64,000 bases of DNA from Epiperipatus broadwayi (Eukaryota; Onychophora; Udeonychophora; Euonychophora; Peripatidae): the NCBI GenBank assembly GCA_028023455.1, contig JAQFVV010000018.1:3435800-3499799 (forward strand), in the 5' to 3' direction. A model generated the notes under the pieces. That model saw nothing but the letters and a program-made list of their open reading frames with translations, did not search any database and was not told where the DNA came from. Both the position numbers and the translations under genes were made by a program. Shown here one piece after another: positions 48,022 through 60,271 of the stretch (positions within the stretch are counted from its first letter, which is position 1; each line of letters starts with the position of its first letter).

Positions 48022-50142
48022 TGTAACCGGCCACCTATCTAACCGAGATTACGGGCTTCGAAATAAACATGACATAGCGTAAGGCTTTATTTATTTTCTC
48101 ATATCGACAGTTATTCACTATCCACACAAGGGGGCGCCAGATACGATTATTTAAGTGGATTTTAATTACTCATGCATCACCTTACATCATGTCAAAACGA
48201 TTCAAGTCTAATCCCACCCACTAGCTCAAAACCCCCAGCATGGACCAATAAGATTTCTCAAGGCCTTACATGATTGTTTCGAGGACGCCCTTCCCGAAAG
48301 ACGCATTGTCCCTAATGAAAAATCAGCTTGGTTTTCTAATTAGTCACTGCAGCATAAGATTCATTTATTGGTTGTCACTGACCAATGAGGTGGTTCGTTA
48401 CTCCCGAACACTAGGCTTACAAGTCCATCCCCCATGTATCGTATATGGACATAATTATTTGACGTTTACTTCATTGATTATAGACCCGCTCCTCTCTTAA
48501 ATCTATCTAATTACTAAGGTTAAATAAGAAACATCGTGACTTATGGACACGATATAATTAATAAAGTAAATAAATTGAAATGAAAATTAAATTTAACTAA
48601 ATATACTCAAAGATAAGTCATTAAAGAATAAATAAACTACGGTTTTGAGTGGTATGAAAAGATTTAAAAAATGCTCGACTTGATTAGATATTGAACAAAT
48701 TTATTAAATATGAAAAGAAAACATTATTAATTGATTTATTACACACCGCGCACATACATTCACGCCCACAGAGAATCATAATTAAACATACAACATAATG
48801 TGACTATCGAGATAAAGTTCCTTTCTATTTGAGAAAAATATCTTATCTTTCCTTAGATTCACTTAAGTTCAAAGTTCATGTTTACAAAGTTCTATTACAA
48901 AGATAAATTATCATGATGAGAAAGTTTTAAGATTTGTTTGTGCAAATTTATGTTGGTTAATTATGAGATTGCCTGACGAGTTTATAAATTGAGTGAGTGA
49001 ACATAATATAAAACATATTTACCTAGGATTTGATTTGGTTTTCCGCTGCTTCAAGTGTTACGAGGATTTGAACGCAGGTGATGCTTTCCATGTTGGAGTG
49101 ATTTGCTGGTTTACAACGAATATCGATTGGTCTGGACGAGTTTGGGTATTTCACGGAACATTTCTATTATTAGGAGCTCTTCCGATCTCACACGACGATG
49201 TTATCGAACTTTCATAGCTTCGGAGATATTTCAGTAGCGGAGCGCCGATCAATCGCTGAAGGGTTTATTAGCCCCTCATGACAATCGACGCTCTTGGTAT
49301 TAATTTCATAATGATCATTTTAAATACTGAGGAATAAATCAAGCTAATTCAGAACAACTCTATTGTTAAAAAAAAAGCATACGCATCGGAATAAAATGAG
49401 CAGGTGATAACTCGGAATACACAGAATCGGAAAACAAAACTGAATCCCCGTATCAATCGAATTGGATCGACCCTTGAATAGGTTTTGACTGGTATTTATA
49501 AAGGTTGATCCTTATCTTGGGATCCAATCTCCCCCCAGAGTTCCCTGTTCCTGGAGTTGTCGTTCAGGTCCGCGTTTGAGGTATCTGTGCACTCACTCTT
49601 TGTGCTAAAGGCAATATTTATTTTGAGACAATCTCATTTTGCAATCTCACTCAACCAACCTTATCCTTCACACCTCGGATGCATGCGTGTGTGCGTGTGT
49701 TTTACCAGAACAATACAAGCTATATTAAATTTAGAAGTCGAGCATTTTATCTTTCCCTCAAATCTTTTCTATAAGTTTTATTCTAGCTAAAACTATATTT
49801 CTAAAATAAACATTTTTAAATACCCCGTGGTGTCTTTGATTGACAATTATATTTTACTATTTAGGAGAGCATATTATATTTTATTATTTAGGAGAGCAAA
49901 TTATGTTTTGTTATTATTTTTTATTATCTGAAAGCTTTAATCATTTAATTAGACGTTTACCGTCTGTATTTTATCAATGTGTTTTATAAATGTATTTATG
50001 GGAGGAAGAAAACTATTACAAGTTACGAAAATAAAATTACGAGTGTTTCAGGTTGCTTGCTGGTGTGTGTGTGTTTATCGATTTGTCCCGTTCTGATCTA
50101 TGCTTCCTAGATTTAATACTGATGTAACGCTGTCTCGTTACA
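48022..50142 (-). mobile_element. Solo LTR, divergent member of the TGTAAC...CGTTACA group
   Basis: It begins TGTAACCGGCC and ends TGTCTCGTTACA, with a 4-bp duplication ATAC (48018-48021 and 50143-50146). It has the same size class (2121 bases) and the same terminal hairpin at the right end (TGTAACG/CGTTACA, 50123-50142) as the other LTRs, and also GGGGCGCCAGATACG and CCACTAGCTCA landmarks. The rest of its sequence is different. It is less AT-rich than its surroundings. ORFs 48270-48500, 48993-49217 and 49557-49790 inside it have no recognisable product. Confidence 0.75.
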
Positions 50143-50864
50143 ATACTGAGTAAAATAATCAATTAGAAAAATAAAATAATACATTATTGTGGGTATGTAT
50201 AGATAAGTATGAATGCTATAGATAATAATGAATTAGCAACATTTTAGTATTTAAATCTATATAGATAATATAACCATCAGAATTTTAAAAAAAAATAGTA
50301 TTAATTTTATATCTACTTATTAATAATATAAATATTAATTTTTATTAAAATATAAATTATATATATAATAGTTAATTTTACCATTTTAAGCAGATAAAAA
50401 TCACATTATTAACTGCTAAGCAAATATTTATCAACTGTTAATTAATATAATAAAATTAATCTCTGATTGATTGATGACTAGTCTTCTTAATTGTTCTCTA
50501 TAAAGGGATACTAATATTTGCTCTTTAAAGGTTGTTTCACTTACTTTTATATATATATAGTGTTTAAAACAATATGTAAACAGTGAAATAATCACCTTTC
50601 CAAATGTTGTTAATATTAAGGGGCCAGTCTATAAAACTGTGAAACTTATTTATTTACATATGTAATCCCTGATCTCAAAGAAAAATAAAGACTGACTAAT
50701 CCCTGATTTTAAAAAGGAGTAAAGTTTGACAAGTGATATTATTAAAACTAAACTTCCGAATCAATTACATATATAAAAAATTTCAAATAATGTTACTCTT
50801 TTGCTATTAGACTCCACTATATTTTATCATTATTATTTGTCATTTAAATTCTAAGGAATCTATT
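50143..50864. other. AT-rich stretch, no gene seen
   Basis: Only A/T-rich filler; the phrase AATCCCTGAT recurs twice near 50665 and 50700. Confidence 0.45.
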
Positions 50865-51062
50865 TTAATCAACTTTGAGAAGACAAATACAGCATTTTAC
50901 AGCATAATCTCCCCGCTTTTCAATATACTGTATCCATCTATCAATAAGCTTTTGTATTATGGCTAAATCTTGTGTGATCTTCCTTGAAATTCTATATCTA
51001 TTCATACACACTTCTTGGTGAAAAAATATTTTCTGCATAATGTATATACCCAAAGCCTTCAA
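50865..51062 (-). pseudogene. Possible mariner-type transposase C-terminal fragment
   Basis: The minus strand reads ...ITQDLAIIQKLIDRWIQYIE, then KRGDYAVKCCICLLKVD and stop. The phrase L..RW...IE..GDY near a C-terminus is typical of mariner/IS630-type transposases. No DDD catalytic part or inverted repeats were found. It could also be a chance ORF. Confidence 0.35.
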
Positions 51063-51279
51063 TAAATATCAGTATGCTGGTTTTCTTTCATATAAATCAC
51101 AAGTTGGGCAACAATTGCTTTTCACATTGCAGTCATATTCCATGAAGCACATGATCAAAACTGCACAGCAGTGACTAGGAGACAGTGGTCTTACATATTA
51201 AATGCTAATAAGACAGGGTGGCCAATAGAAAATTTAATATAACCGAAGCGTGGATAATTTTTGTCTCACCATCATATTC

Positions 51280-52450
51280 TATATGTTTAATAAATCAACA
51301 AAACATCATATGATCTATCACATCTTCAGCTTACATATTGCTGTTTTAGTTGCATATGTCTGCACTTTCTTTTTGCCATTTGCAGCAAGCTTTAGATAGC
51401 AATAATAGTAGCCAGATGACAGTGCTTAACATATGCATATCCTGTGTGTTCCTATCCAAAATCCCATAGTAGTTTCAAGCTTATGGTTTTCATCAATGAT
51501 GAGCTTTGGATTTTGGAATACTGCAACTAGATCTTAGGATAATGCAATTTCCTTTCAGCTCCTATCATTTATCTCTATGTTATACTAACAAACTATCAGC
51601 CCAAATTTTAAAAAAAATATAAATGTATGTACTACAAAGGAAAGATTAACAATATTAAAAATTAACTACAGCTTAGCACTATTTTCAATCACACAGGTCA
51701 CATTTATACTACTGAATAATCTAAGCTAGTTTATTTATATAATCCTTAGTTTTTTAATAATTAAATTCACTTCTATCTCATGATCAGGATTTGATATAAA
51801 CAAATAATATATCACATGATTTATTTGTCTTTAGCTTACGTATTGCTCTTTTAGTAACATACTTTTCCCACTTTCTTTTTGCCATTTGCAGTAAGCTTTA
51901 GAAAGCAATGATCGCTGAAACTAGACTGATGATGTTGGATAGGAAAGCACTGCCATCTAGTAACTATTATTGCTTTCTAAAGCTTACTGCAAGTGGCTAA
52001 AAAAAGGTAGGAAAGAGTATTACTATGATAGATCATATGTTTTATTGACATCAAATCCTGGCCATGGGTCAGAGATGAATTTAGATTTTAAAAAACTAAC
52101 GACATTGTAATATATAGAAACTGAACTGAATTCAGATCATTATTACTGAATAAGCAAATTGACTTAGATTGAAAACATTTGTATATTTTCGGTTTGAGAT
52201 AATAGTTTGATAACATAACATAGAGGTAAATGATAGAAGGAAAGAAAGTGCATTAAATCCCTAAGGTTTAGTTGCACTGTTTCAATATCCAAAGCTCCAC
52301 ATTGATGAAACCACATAAGCTTGAACCTAATTTGGAATTTTCGTTAGGAAAGCATAGGATAGGGATTTATTAAGCACTATTATCTGGATACTATCATTGC
52401 TTTCTAAAGTTTACTACAAGTGACAAAACGAAGATGCAAAAGTATGTTAA
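51280..52450. repeat. Cluster of foldback repeats with hammerhead-like cores
   Basis: Three related blocks in alternating orientation carry the arm phrase TTTGCCATTTGCAGYAAGCT followed by TTAGAWAGCAAT (about 51376, 51879, and inverted at about 51965 and 52399). A palindrome spans roughly 51840-52050. Hammerhead-like pieces are TTGATGA...GAAACTACTA on the minus strand (51496-51463), GAAACTAGACTGATGATG at the palindrome centre (51918-51935) and TTGATGAAACC...CTTGAACC on the plus strand (52305-52335). Shared filler (GATCTTAGGATAATGCAA; TATTTCTGAATTCAGTTCA-type phrases) links them to the element at 46843. Confidence 0.6.
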
Positions 52451-52519
52451 ATATTTTACTTTATTTTTAATTTTTTATTATTAATATTAATGTAAAACTT
52501 TATATACATACATACATAT

Positions 52520-52870
52520 CTTATATATAGAGCTCGCAAAACAAGCTCTTAACAAGCTTTGTAGAATATCCCCAACCTCAGACTGGTTTCTGCTACTGGT
52601 ATCCTCAGTGAAGTGCTAGAATATTCAAGCATTAGATTAAAAATACCAGAACAAGCCCAGCACTTTATCTAATGTATAACTATTAAGCAGAGATTTTCAG
52701 ATATTCATATGTCTTCCACTCCAGCTATCTAACTTAAATAGCCATATGGGACTGAACTAAGTTCAGATACACCATATATTAATATATATATATATTAATA
52801 GCTTTATAAATAGCTTGTATTTGTAAATACAAACTTATGAAATTAGGTCATTTGACATCTGACTTCATTT
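52520..52870 (-). repeat. Relative of the hammerhead-bearing repeat
   Basis: Minus strand core: CTGAGGA (52608-52602), TACCAGTAGCA, GAAA (52590-52587), CCAGTC, TGAGG. Stem I has CUUCA/UGAGG (five pairs with one U-G) and an outer GAATAT/ATATTC helix (52564-52569 with 52621-52626). Stem II is weak. The rightward filler, including CTTAAATAGCCATATGGGAC, resembles that of the 46843 element, and the CTCTTAACAAGCTTT arm is shared with 17412-17430. Confidence 0.5.
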
Positions 52871-52975
52871 TTTTTTTTACATATATATATATACATCAAT
52901 TTATTTTTAATACATATAATTATTAATTGATTTTAGAAAAAAAGATTGCTGTTAAGTTTTAATTTTTCTTTAAAG

Positions 52976-53068
52976 CTGTAAAGAAACTGAGCAAAGCATT
53001 ATTATATGATTATTCATATGATAAAAGAATATGGATAGGAAACTCACAAACATGTATCAATCAGCTTG
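52976..53068 (+). CDS. Possible host exon, unidentified (93 bases, phase 1-1)
   Basis: A 93-base open segment lies between a good acceptor (TTTTTCTTTAAAG) and a good donor (CTTG, then GTGAGT). With two bases completing the incoming codon it reads VKKLSKALLYDYSYDKRIWI and GNSQTCINQL. It is not part of any repeat recognised here. The pattern L..ALLYDYSYDK...IG....I..L resembles the end of a C2 domain (as in RIM/synaptotagmin-type proteins), but that is a guess. No neighbouring exon was found, and other frames have stops. Confidence 0.4.
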
Positions 53069-53763
53069 GTGAGTTTAATGACTTTTTACTCCCAAGTTTA
53101 AAATTAAGAAACTCCATGATCTTTTTTCTTAGTTATATGATTGTTCTACTGAAATATCAGTTGAGTTTTCTTGAACACTGAATGAGTATGAGTAAATGAT
53201 TATATATATATATAGAATCATAGTAAGTAAAATTAATTATAACTCTTATTTCAAGGGAGCTGCAAAGTCACTAGCCAATGTAGTGATAGCAACTGAAGGA
53301 GGAGGTTACTAAGAATTCTGATTGCTTATCCAGATTGCCATTCAGTAATTACTTTTCATTTAGCTATTTATAACTGCAGGTTATTTGTGTAATATTAAAG
53401 ATGTCATTGGAATTTGTGATGGTAAAAGAAAAAAATGAGACAATTTGAAAAATGGATATGTATGTTAGTATAAAGGCTCAAGTATTAAAAGCACAAATGA
53501 AATGCAGAATTACAATTTAATCAACATTGCAAAAATAAAATAAAGATCATAAAAGTTATAAAAGTAAAATATTAAAATCATCACTACCCAAATGATTTTA
53601 TTGTTAAGTAATAGCTATATTTGAGTTAATTATTTAAAATGTCATTGTAGAATTTATTAAAAATGATAGAAAAATAAAATAGAATATGTAGAAAAATAAA
53701 ATAGAATATGTAAATTGTTTTCTTGAAAATTTGTGATGATGATATTTTAGTTGTATTTATATA

Positions 53764-53974
53764 CTGGACTAATTCCATCATCTAATAGTGAGTATTGAAT
53801 GTCTTTAGAAAAATTTAACTTCATTTAAATTGTCCAATTATAGCACATAGGTTAATATAGTGCATATACTAACCTGTGAGCTATTACTAATAGTTGAATG
53901 TAATTGGAAAATTTAAATAAAGTTAAATTTTTTTAAAGACATTCATTACTCAATAATGATGGAAATAGTCCAAC
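53764..53974. repeat. Short palindromic element related to the PLE tail
   Basis: The arms TGGACTAATTCCATCATC... and ...GATGGAAATAGTCCA are inverted around AGGTTAATATAGTGCATATA plus CTAACCT. The same end phrase (GGACTAnTTCCATCATCTA, TnAATGTTGAATG) is found at both outer ends of the PLE pair at 43785-45440. It looks like two PLE tails joined head to head with no coding left. Confidence 0.65.
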
Positions 53975-56215
53975 ATATAACAGGAATATGTATACTTCGT
54001 AATGACTGAAAAAAAACAGAAAATTTTCATCCAGTAGGAGACTGAGAATGGCTGATAATATATAAATGTCAACCTCTTTGCCAGAAGGCTGGATGACTAA
54101 CTAGATAATACAGTGCCCGCAATCGGTGGTAATGCTTGACCACTATTGGTGATATTTTGAAATTATTTGCTAACTTATTAACAAAATTTGTTCTACAATT
54201 TCACTCTTTAAAGCTACATCATAAACTTTCAACGAATCTTTTACAATAATACAAATTACAATCATAAGTGGGAGGAGGAAACATGTTCCCATCTGTTACA
54301 GTTATTTGTATATCCACAGTTTAATATGCTTTTACTTTCTCATTTTATCACATACTGCTTTTCATTGAATTCATTATTTTCATACATTTTTATTCTGCTG
54401 TTTCTAAAACACTAAATTTTAAAGACTGTTACATTTACTCAGCACAGTTTTTAGTTCTCAGTGCTTGACATTCAAACATTCGTCAATATTTATTAGTGCA
54501 GACGTATTTTTTATATTTCAAATTAAATGAACGACTGATTTATAATAACTAATTATGCAATCTAATTTATAATCAAAAAAAAAGGGAGGGGGTGGAGTGT
54601 AAAGATAATAATTTCATATTCGTATGAAATGGATGCAGAATGGCCTAAAAGACAATAAATTGGAAGATAAAAAAAAAGTATTTTAAGTTTTAAATATATG
54701 CAATCTCATGATTATAAACGCACACAAATTAGGCTGAATTTAAATCGTTAAATGCAAATAAAATCATACTTTAAAAATAAAATACCCAGCCTGTTTATTT
54801 TATTTACAGACTACATAACTTAAAAGAGAAAATTATAAAGAAATTGGAATATACCTGAAAAATGTTGATTACTGAAACTATAGGAACAAAATTTTCAACA
54901 AACATTCAGAAAAATAAGTATTAGTTGAATAATATTTTTGAGAGAAAAATTTATAAGAGAATGTTCAATAACAAAACATAAAAATCTAATACTATTCACT
55001 TAGTATACATATGTACACATTTTGGAGCATTATTATCCGGATATAATCTTCACTGATTACGCAGAAGTGATAATTTATTTAATATATTTATTCAATATTT
55101 CAAATGCAATATTGCCATTATAAAATTAAAAAAAATCATATCATCCGTTATGCCATTTTAATTGAATTTTGAATTAATTCTAAAGCTAGATGAGCTAATT
55201 TTACATTTTTGAAATGCGAAAATGAAATTAAAATATTACCTTTAGTATTGGGAGTAAAGTACAATTACTTAGAATCGCTCCGTAATTTTTTGATATACTG
55301 TATTACCGCTTAATATTTCTAGTTCCTTGCTGATTTTGAGGTAAGAGAATATACTATTTAAATTAAGTCGTGAATTTCATTTTATTACAGCAATTTGTAA
55401 AAATAATTTTAAATTGTACATAAAGTTTAATCAACACGTCATCGAATATTAAACCGATTGCGTTTAATGCTAATTGAAATAAATTGTTGTTTCTAATACT
55501 TCTGGTTCTTATTCATATTTTAATTAATGTTATGTTTAGTCATTATATTTATTTATTTAATCAAGTCAGCTAATAAAAGTTAATATTATATTTTTAGAAA
55601 TGATGTATGTTGTTTCTTTATAGTGATAACGTTTGTTTTTTAATTTAATATCAAATATTGTACAGTATTTTATTTCCGTGTTTTTATTAAGTGTTTAAAT
55701 TGTTATAATTTTATAACGAAGCTCCGCCTTTTTTACCCAACTTTCTCTATTGTTTTTTTTTATTTACGATAGTTGTCAGGTTTTTTTTTTTTTTTTGATG
55801 TTTAATAAGTAAATTTCCTAGAATTCATATACTTTGTCATTCTTTATACTGAACTTTTTTAATACATATTATAGTTATATAAAATTATATTTCGTAGCTA
55901 ATCTAACTTTTGAAAAATATTTAAAGGAAGGGAGTTATTATTACATTTAATTAACGTTGAGGATTGGAGTATACATTTTTTAACTCTAAATATTGAATGT
56001 GTGATGGATGTTGTAATAATATTTGAGGTTATTATTAATTTGCGTTATTAACATTTCATTTATCAAGTTTGATATATAAATTACTACTATGTATTAGGTC
56101 CAATTAAAAGAATTTGTTATTAAATTAAATATATTAAATTCAAAAGCTAATTAATTTTGAAAATTTTAAAAGGCCAGAGTTACAAAATCAAATCATCATT
56201 TTGAACCATTGTGAT
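53975..56215. other. AT-rich stretch, no gene seen
   Basis: No coding exon or named repeat is supported. A GC-richer patch at 54040-54160 (GCCAGAAGGCTGGATGACTA) resembles a SINE-like fragment but has no clear boxes. Confidence 0.4.
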
Positions 56216-56219
56216 TTTT

Positions 56220-58725
56220 TTTAAAAATGAAAAACCTTTATTAACACAATAAATATTTACAATTTATACAAGTAATTAAACAAATGATAAATATGTTACA
56301 GTTTTGTATACAAAACCCCAAAGAATTTGATATATTCTACTATTAAGACAAAAAGTCTGCAGGTAATTAACTAGTTATCCGAAACTCAAGGAGATTGACT
56401 TGTACCACTGTACCAGAAGGATATTCTAAGACATGCAACTCAGATGAGCAAAGCATGTAACAAGATGATTAATTAGCCCAAGGAATAAGCCACACATAAG
56501 AATTGAACCTTTATTCAAGACAAATATTCATCTGATAATCTCACATAGAGTTATTCCAGAACCACCCCAGATTTGATTCATCGTCTTCCTTGGCAAGTAT
56601 CTCAGACATCGATTGAAATAAGTTTCCCAATCGCTGTAGAGTTTTTTCAGCCAATTGAATTTTTTGTTGTCAAATATCACAGTACATCGTATATACCATA
56701 TTGTCTTAAGGGTATGCACAGTCACCATTGCATTGTGAGGGTTACATTTCTCAATGTATTGACTAAGCAAAAGTTTTAAGTTTATGATTGACCTGTGGAA
56801 CACTTTAGCTCTTATCTGCTTAAATGCCTAACATTCTTTGAATAGATGCTGAAAAGTCTCAGCAGATTTGCACAGCGAACAGACTCGATCTAAATTCATA
56901 TATAGTCTTTCATTTAGAATCATAGTTGTTGGAAATAAGCCATTCACTAGTTTGAAAACAAATTTCAAGTAGGATTGGGGTGCATATATAGAGTAGAACT
57001 TTTTCAACACATTTTTCTTTGATATATCTAACCATGCATTGCCATGACTTTTAAAATGATTACTTAAGTCTTTATATTTAATACATTTCAAACTGGACAC
57101 ATTCATATCATCTTGGAGATCCCTATAAGCAATAAACAGATCAGCTATAAAAGATCTTCCTTTACATCCTATTTCATTAAAGGCGCCGGCAAGATCAACA
57201 GAAGGCCCAAGAAATTGACTTTTAATTAAGTTAATAAATGTACTTGCCTTGCTGTAGGATACGTATAACCCTGGATCAATCAGGCCAAGACCTTTTTCTT
57301 TTGGCATCTGCAAGGTTGATATTGAGATCCATCTTGAAGCTCTATCCCAGACATATTTCTTTGCAATCTGGTTTATTCTGAGTATTGTTATGTAGGGCTA
57401 CCCAGGGTGCATAGTATGCCAAAATCCCTGAAACAATGGAATTAAAAATTAACGCTCTTGTAATTTCATATAATTTAAGTGATGAAAAATTACTTATTTC
57501 AATTTTTTTAATAATTAATTTATTTAAATAGGTATTCATTTTAGTCTTGGACATATATAATGGTATGGCCAAGAAAGCAGACAGGAGCGCCATAAAGTTA
57601 GATGGCATTTTTTTACCTGTAGCTAACTGCCAAGCTGCAGACTTGGTTGGTTGAATAATTGAGCTAGTCTCAACCTGAAAATTTTCTAAGATATTCATCA
57701 CAACTTGGATATTATAGCTGGTTTGAAATATTATTATAATATCATCAATGAATGCTGTGACAGCCACCTGCAATCCCAAGTGCGGAAGACAAAGGCCTGG
57801 AACGAGATTCTCAATCTTACGAACAAGAGGGTCTATACAAACTGCAAACAGAAGAGCCGCAAGGGGAGAACCCTGTGGAATGCCCCTCTTAGGGATAAAA
57901 AAATCATATTTCATAAAGTTTTTAAGAGAGATTCTACTATTTTTAATATAGTTTTCAACTACATTCACCAACCATATGTGATCTGGGATTAAAAGAAGGA
58001 GGGACTGAATCAAATATGTCCAATGGACCAGTTCGAAAGCAGCCTTAAAATCTATTTGGATAGTATGATATTGGGTTAAGTTCAAATTACTTGCATATTT
58101 AATAGCCTCATGAATTTTTAAGGCAGCATTTACTGCACGTCTACCCTTAATGGCATGGTGGGCAGAAGATATTCTAGTACTGATAAGGTGATGTAATTTT
58201 TTCAGGAGAATTCTAGCCAGAATCTTCGAATCAACATCTTCTACAGAAATATATCTCAGTTCATCAATTGTTGGACTTTGCGCTAATTTGTCCTTTTTAA
58301 GGCTAAAAATTACTCTGTTGCTAATAAAGGGCCACTCAATTCTCTCATAACACAACTGATTAAAAAATCTCCACATTGCAAATCTAAGAGCATAGTCAAG
58401 TTGTTTATAAACAGAGGCTGGGATTGTGTCATTTGCCATTATTGATTGTACCTTGAGGATATTAATTTCATCTTGAATATCCTAATTTGAAATATACTCT
58501 TTCTGGTGATTTTTAAATTTTCAAATATGTAATTATCAACATAGATTCCAGAGGCAATACCATCATCATCCTTGGTGATACTGGCAATACCCCTAGAGTG
58601 GGGGATATATAATTTAGCATAGTTTATCATGGGTTTTGATAATTTACTCAAGTTTGGAATTAATTTCCTGAGCCATATTGTATGGGCATCTTGATGCATA
58701 AATTGATATAAGCTGTTGTATTCAT
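56220..58725 (-). pseudogene. 5'-truncated LINE: reverse transcriptase and zinc-finger region
   Basis: On the minus strand, spread over four frames, it reads LWIRK-like LRKLIPNLSKLSKPMINYAK (58680s), an RT with fingers (ELRYISVEDVDSKILARILL), motif A (IQIDFKAAFELVHW), motif B (GIPQGSPLAALLFAVCID) and motif C (AFIDDIIII, FIDD instead of FADD). A C-terminal region follows with a CX2CX7HX4C finger (CSLCKSAETFQHLFKEC, near 56880-56830), as in the zf-RVT domain. Frameshifts occur at about 58439, 57330 and 56815. The endonuclease end is missing. The 3' end fades into an A-rich tail near 56220-56235. The clade is not assigned. Confidence 0.75.
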
Positions 58726-58761
58726 CTGAGAGACTTATGTGTAGCGTGAATTTCGGAACAG
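58726..58761. repeat. 36-bp segment present inverted in the partner LTR
   Basis: CTGAGAGACTTATGTGTAGC and the following 16 bases are found as a perfect reverse complement at 63313-63348, in both cases directly beside the 363-bp LTR homology. See findings. Confidence 0.85.
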
Positions 58762-59119
58762 AACTGACGCTGACTTGTCTTTTTCCCACTAGATTGTATC
58801 TACTTTTAGTTTTATTGTTTATTCCTTTTCAATTTTAATCGCAAAAGTATTCTGGGATTATTTCTGAACTAATTAATTAAATTGTTCTTTACATTTTTAA
58901 TCCTTCATTTAATTAATTATTTATTCGGATCTTCCATCTTGTTTTACACCTTGCTTTTTATAAAATATATATATGAAAAACCATTTGTAATTTCTAATTT
59001 TCGTTTTTATTAAATCAACTCGTTTACTTTCACATGTAATTATTTAACACTTTTAACTTCTGGAGTACACACAGTTTCACACATATTTTTTTTAATATTA
59101 ATCGTACTACAACATAACA
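58757..59119 (-). repeat. 3' LTR (partial) of Ty3/gypsy-type element
   Basis: Matches 63352-63714 over 363 bases without indels and with only a handful of substitutions. It begins, on the minus strand, TGTTATGTTGTAGTACG right after the polypurine tract. It lacks the last ~315 bases present in the 5' LTR; LINE sequence takes their place. Confidence 0.85.
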
Positions 59120-59135
59120 ATTCCTCCCCCACTCC
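59120..59135 (-). promoter_or_regulatory. Polypurine tract
   Basis: On the minus strand GGAGTGGGGGAGGAAT directly precedes the TGTTATG start of the 3' LTR, exactly where plus-strand DNA priming of an LTR element occurs. Confidence 0.8.
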
Positions 59136-59306
59136 AGAAGTTACGGTTTATCCGTCTTATACATATTCTTTTAAATACAAAGGTCTTCTTTTACATCATA
59201 TTGGTCTGTATTTTATCCTCTTCTACCGCATCTTCTTGGATGTCGGTCAGTAGCATCTGTTTATCTAAATTCTTTTCATTTGCATGTTGAAACTGCTGGA
59301 ACATAT

Positions 59307-60269
59307 CTAGTTGTATGTCATCTTCACTTTTACGAATATGATTTTTGTGACGCTTATATATAATTCCGTTTTCGTCTTTAATATCATAAATTGCTTTGAT
59401 CGCGCCCGTTCAATTTTTCCATTAACCCATTGTTTACGTAATATATCTCTGAATATTACCGCGTCTCCAATGTTAAAGTTTTTCACTGGATCTTGATTAT
59501 ATTTATATATATGTGTATCAGGTCGCAAAAAATCTAAATTAGTTCGTATTGTCCAACCGAATAACATTTCTGCTGGCAATTTTTCAGTTATTGTTGATGG
59601 AGATATATATTGATACATCATAAATTCCTGTAAGACATTTTTCATATCTGTATTTTTGTTTTTTCTTAAATATTTCTTCACTTGCTCTACCGCGTTTTCC
59701 GCCAAACCATTTGATTCAGGGTGGTAAGGGGGTGTAAATACATGTTTGATGTCCCATTTCCCAAATTGTATTTTTAATTCTTCACTCGCAAATCCAGTTC
59801 CGTTCTCAGAGACGATTACTTGTGGAAATCCATGTATATAAAATATGTCTGTTAAACATTTTATTGTTTCATTTGCATTCGTATTTTTAACCTCGTGACA
59901 TTCTATCCATTTAGAGAAAGCATCGATTAAAATTAAATAATTTCTTCCCTCTATTGGACCCGCATGGTCTATATGCAGTCTTTGCTATGGATATATTGGT
60001 TTAGGCCAAAAAGAATATTGTTTATTCGGCAGAGCTATTTCAGACTTACATTTATCACATTTCTTAATATACTTTTCAATATCATTACTTATCTGTGGCC
60101 ACCAAACATAACTCCGAGCTAGAGCTTTAGCTCGCACAATGCCTGGGTGCCCCTGATGCCAAAGTTCTAGAACTTTCATTCTCCCTATAGGAGGTATAAC
60201 TACTCTGTCTCCCATATTAATACACCCTTTATAGACCGACAATTGGTATCTATTGACCCAAAACCCCAT
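59307..60269 (-). pseudogene. Integrase of Ty3/gypsy-type element (broken)
   Basis: The minus strand reads a zinc-binding HHCC domain (LWHQGHPG ... KKCDKCKSE, 60160-60030), then a stop (TAG near 59985), then the catalytic core. The core shows HIDHAGP (first Asp), VSENGTGFAS where SDNGTxF is usual (second Asp replaced by Glu), and NGLAENAVEQVKKYL (Glu). The C-terminal part ends ...RKQWVNGKIERAR. A frame change lies near 59705. The stop, the frame change and the changed catalytic residue make it inactive. Confidence 0.8.
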
Positions 60270-60271
60270 TG

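Noticed and set aside
57705-57992. Plus-strand ORFs at 57705-57992 and 57748-57951
   Set aside because: They are shadows of the LINE reverse transcriptase on the other strand.
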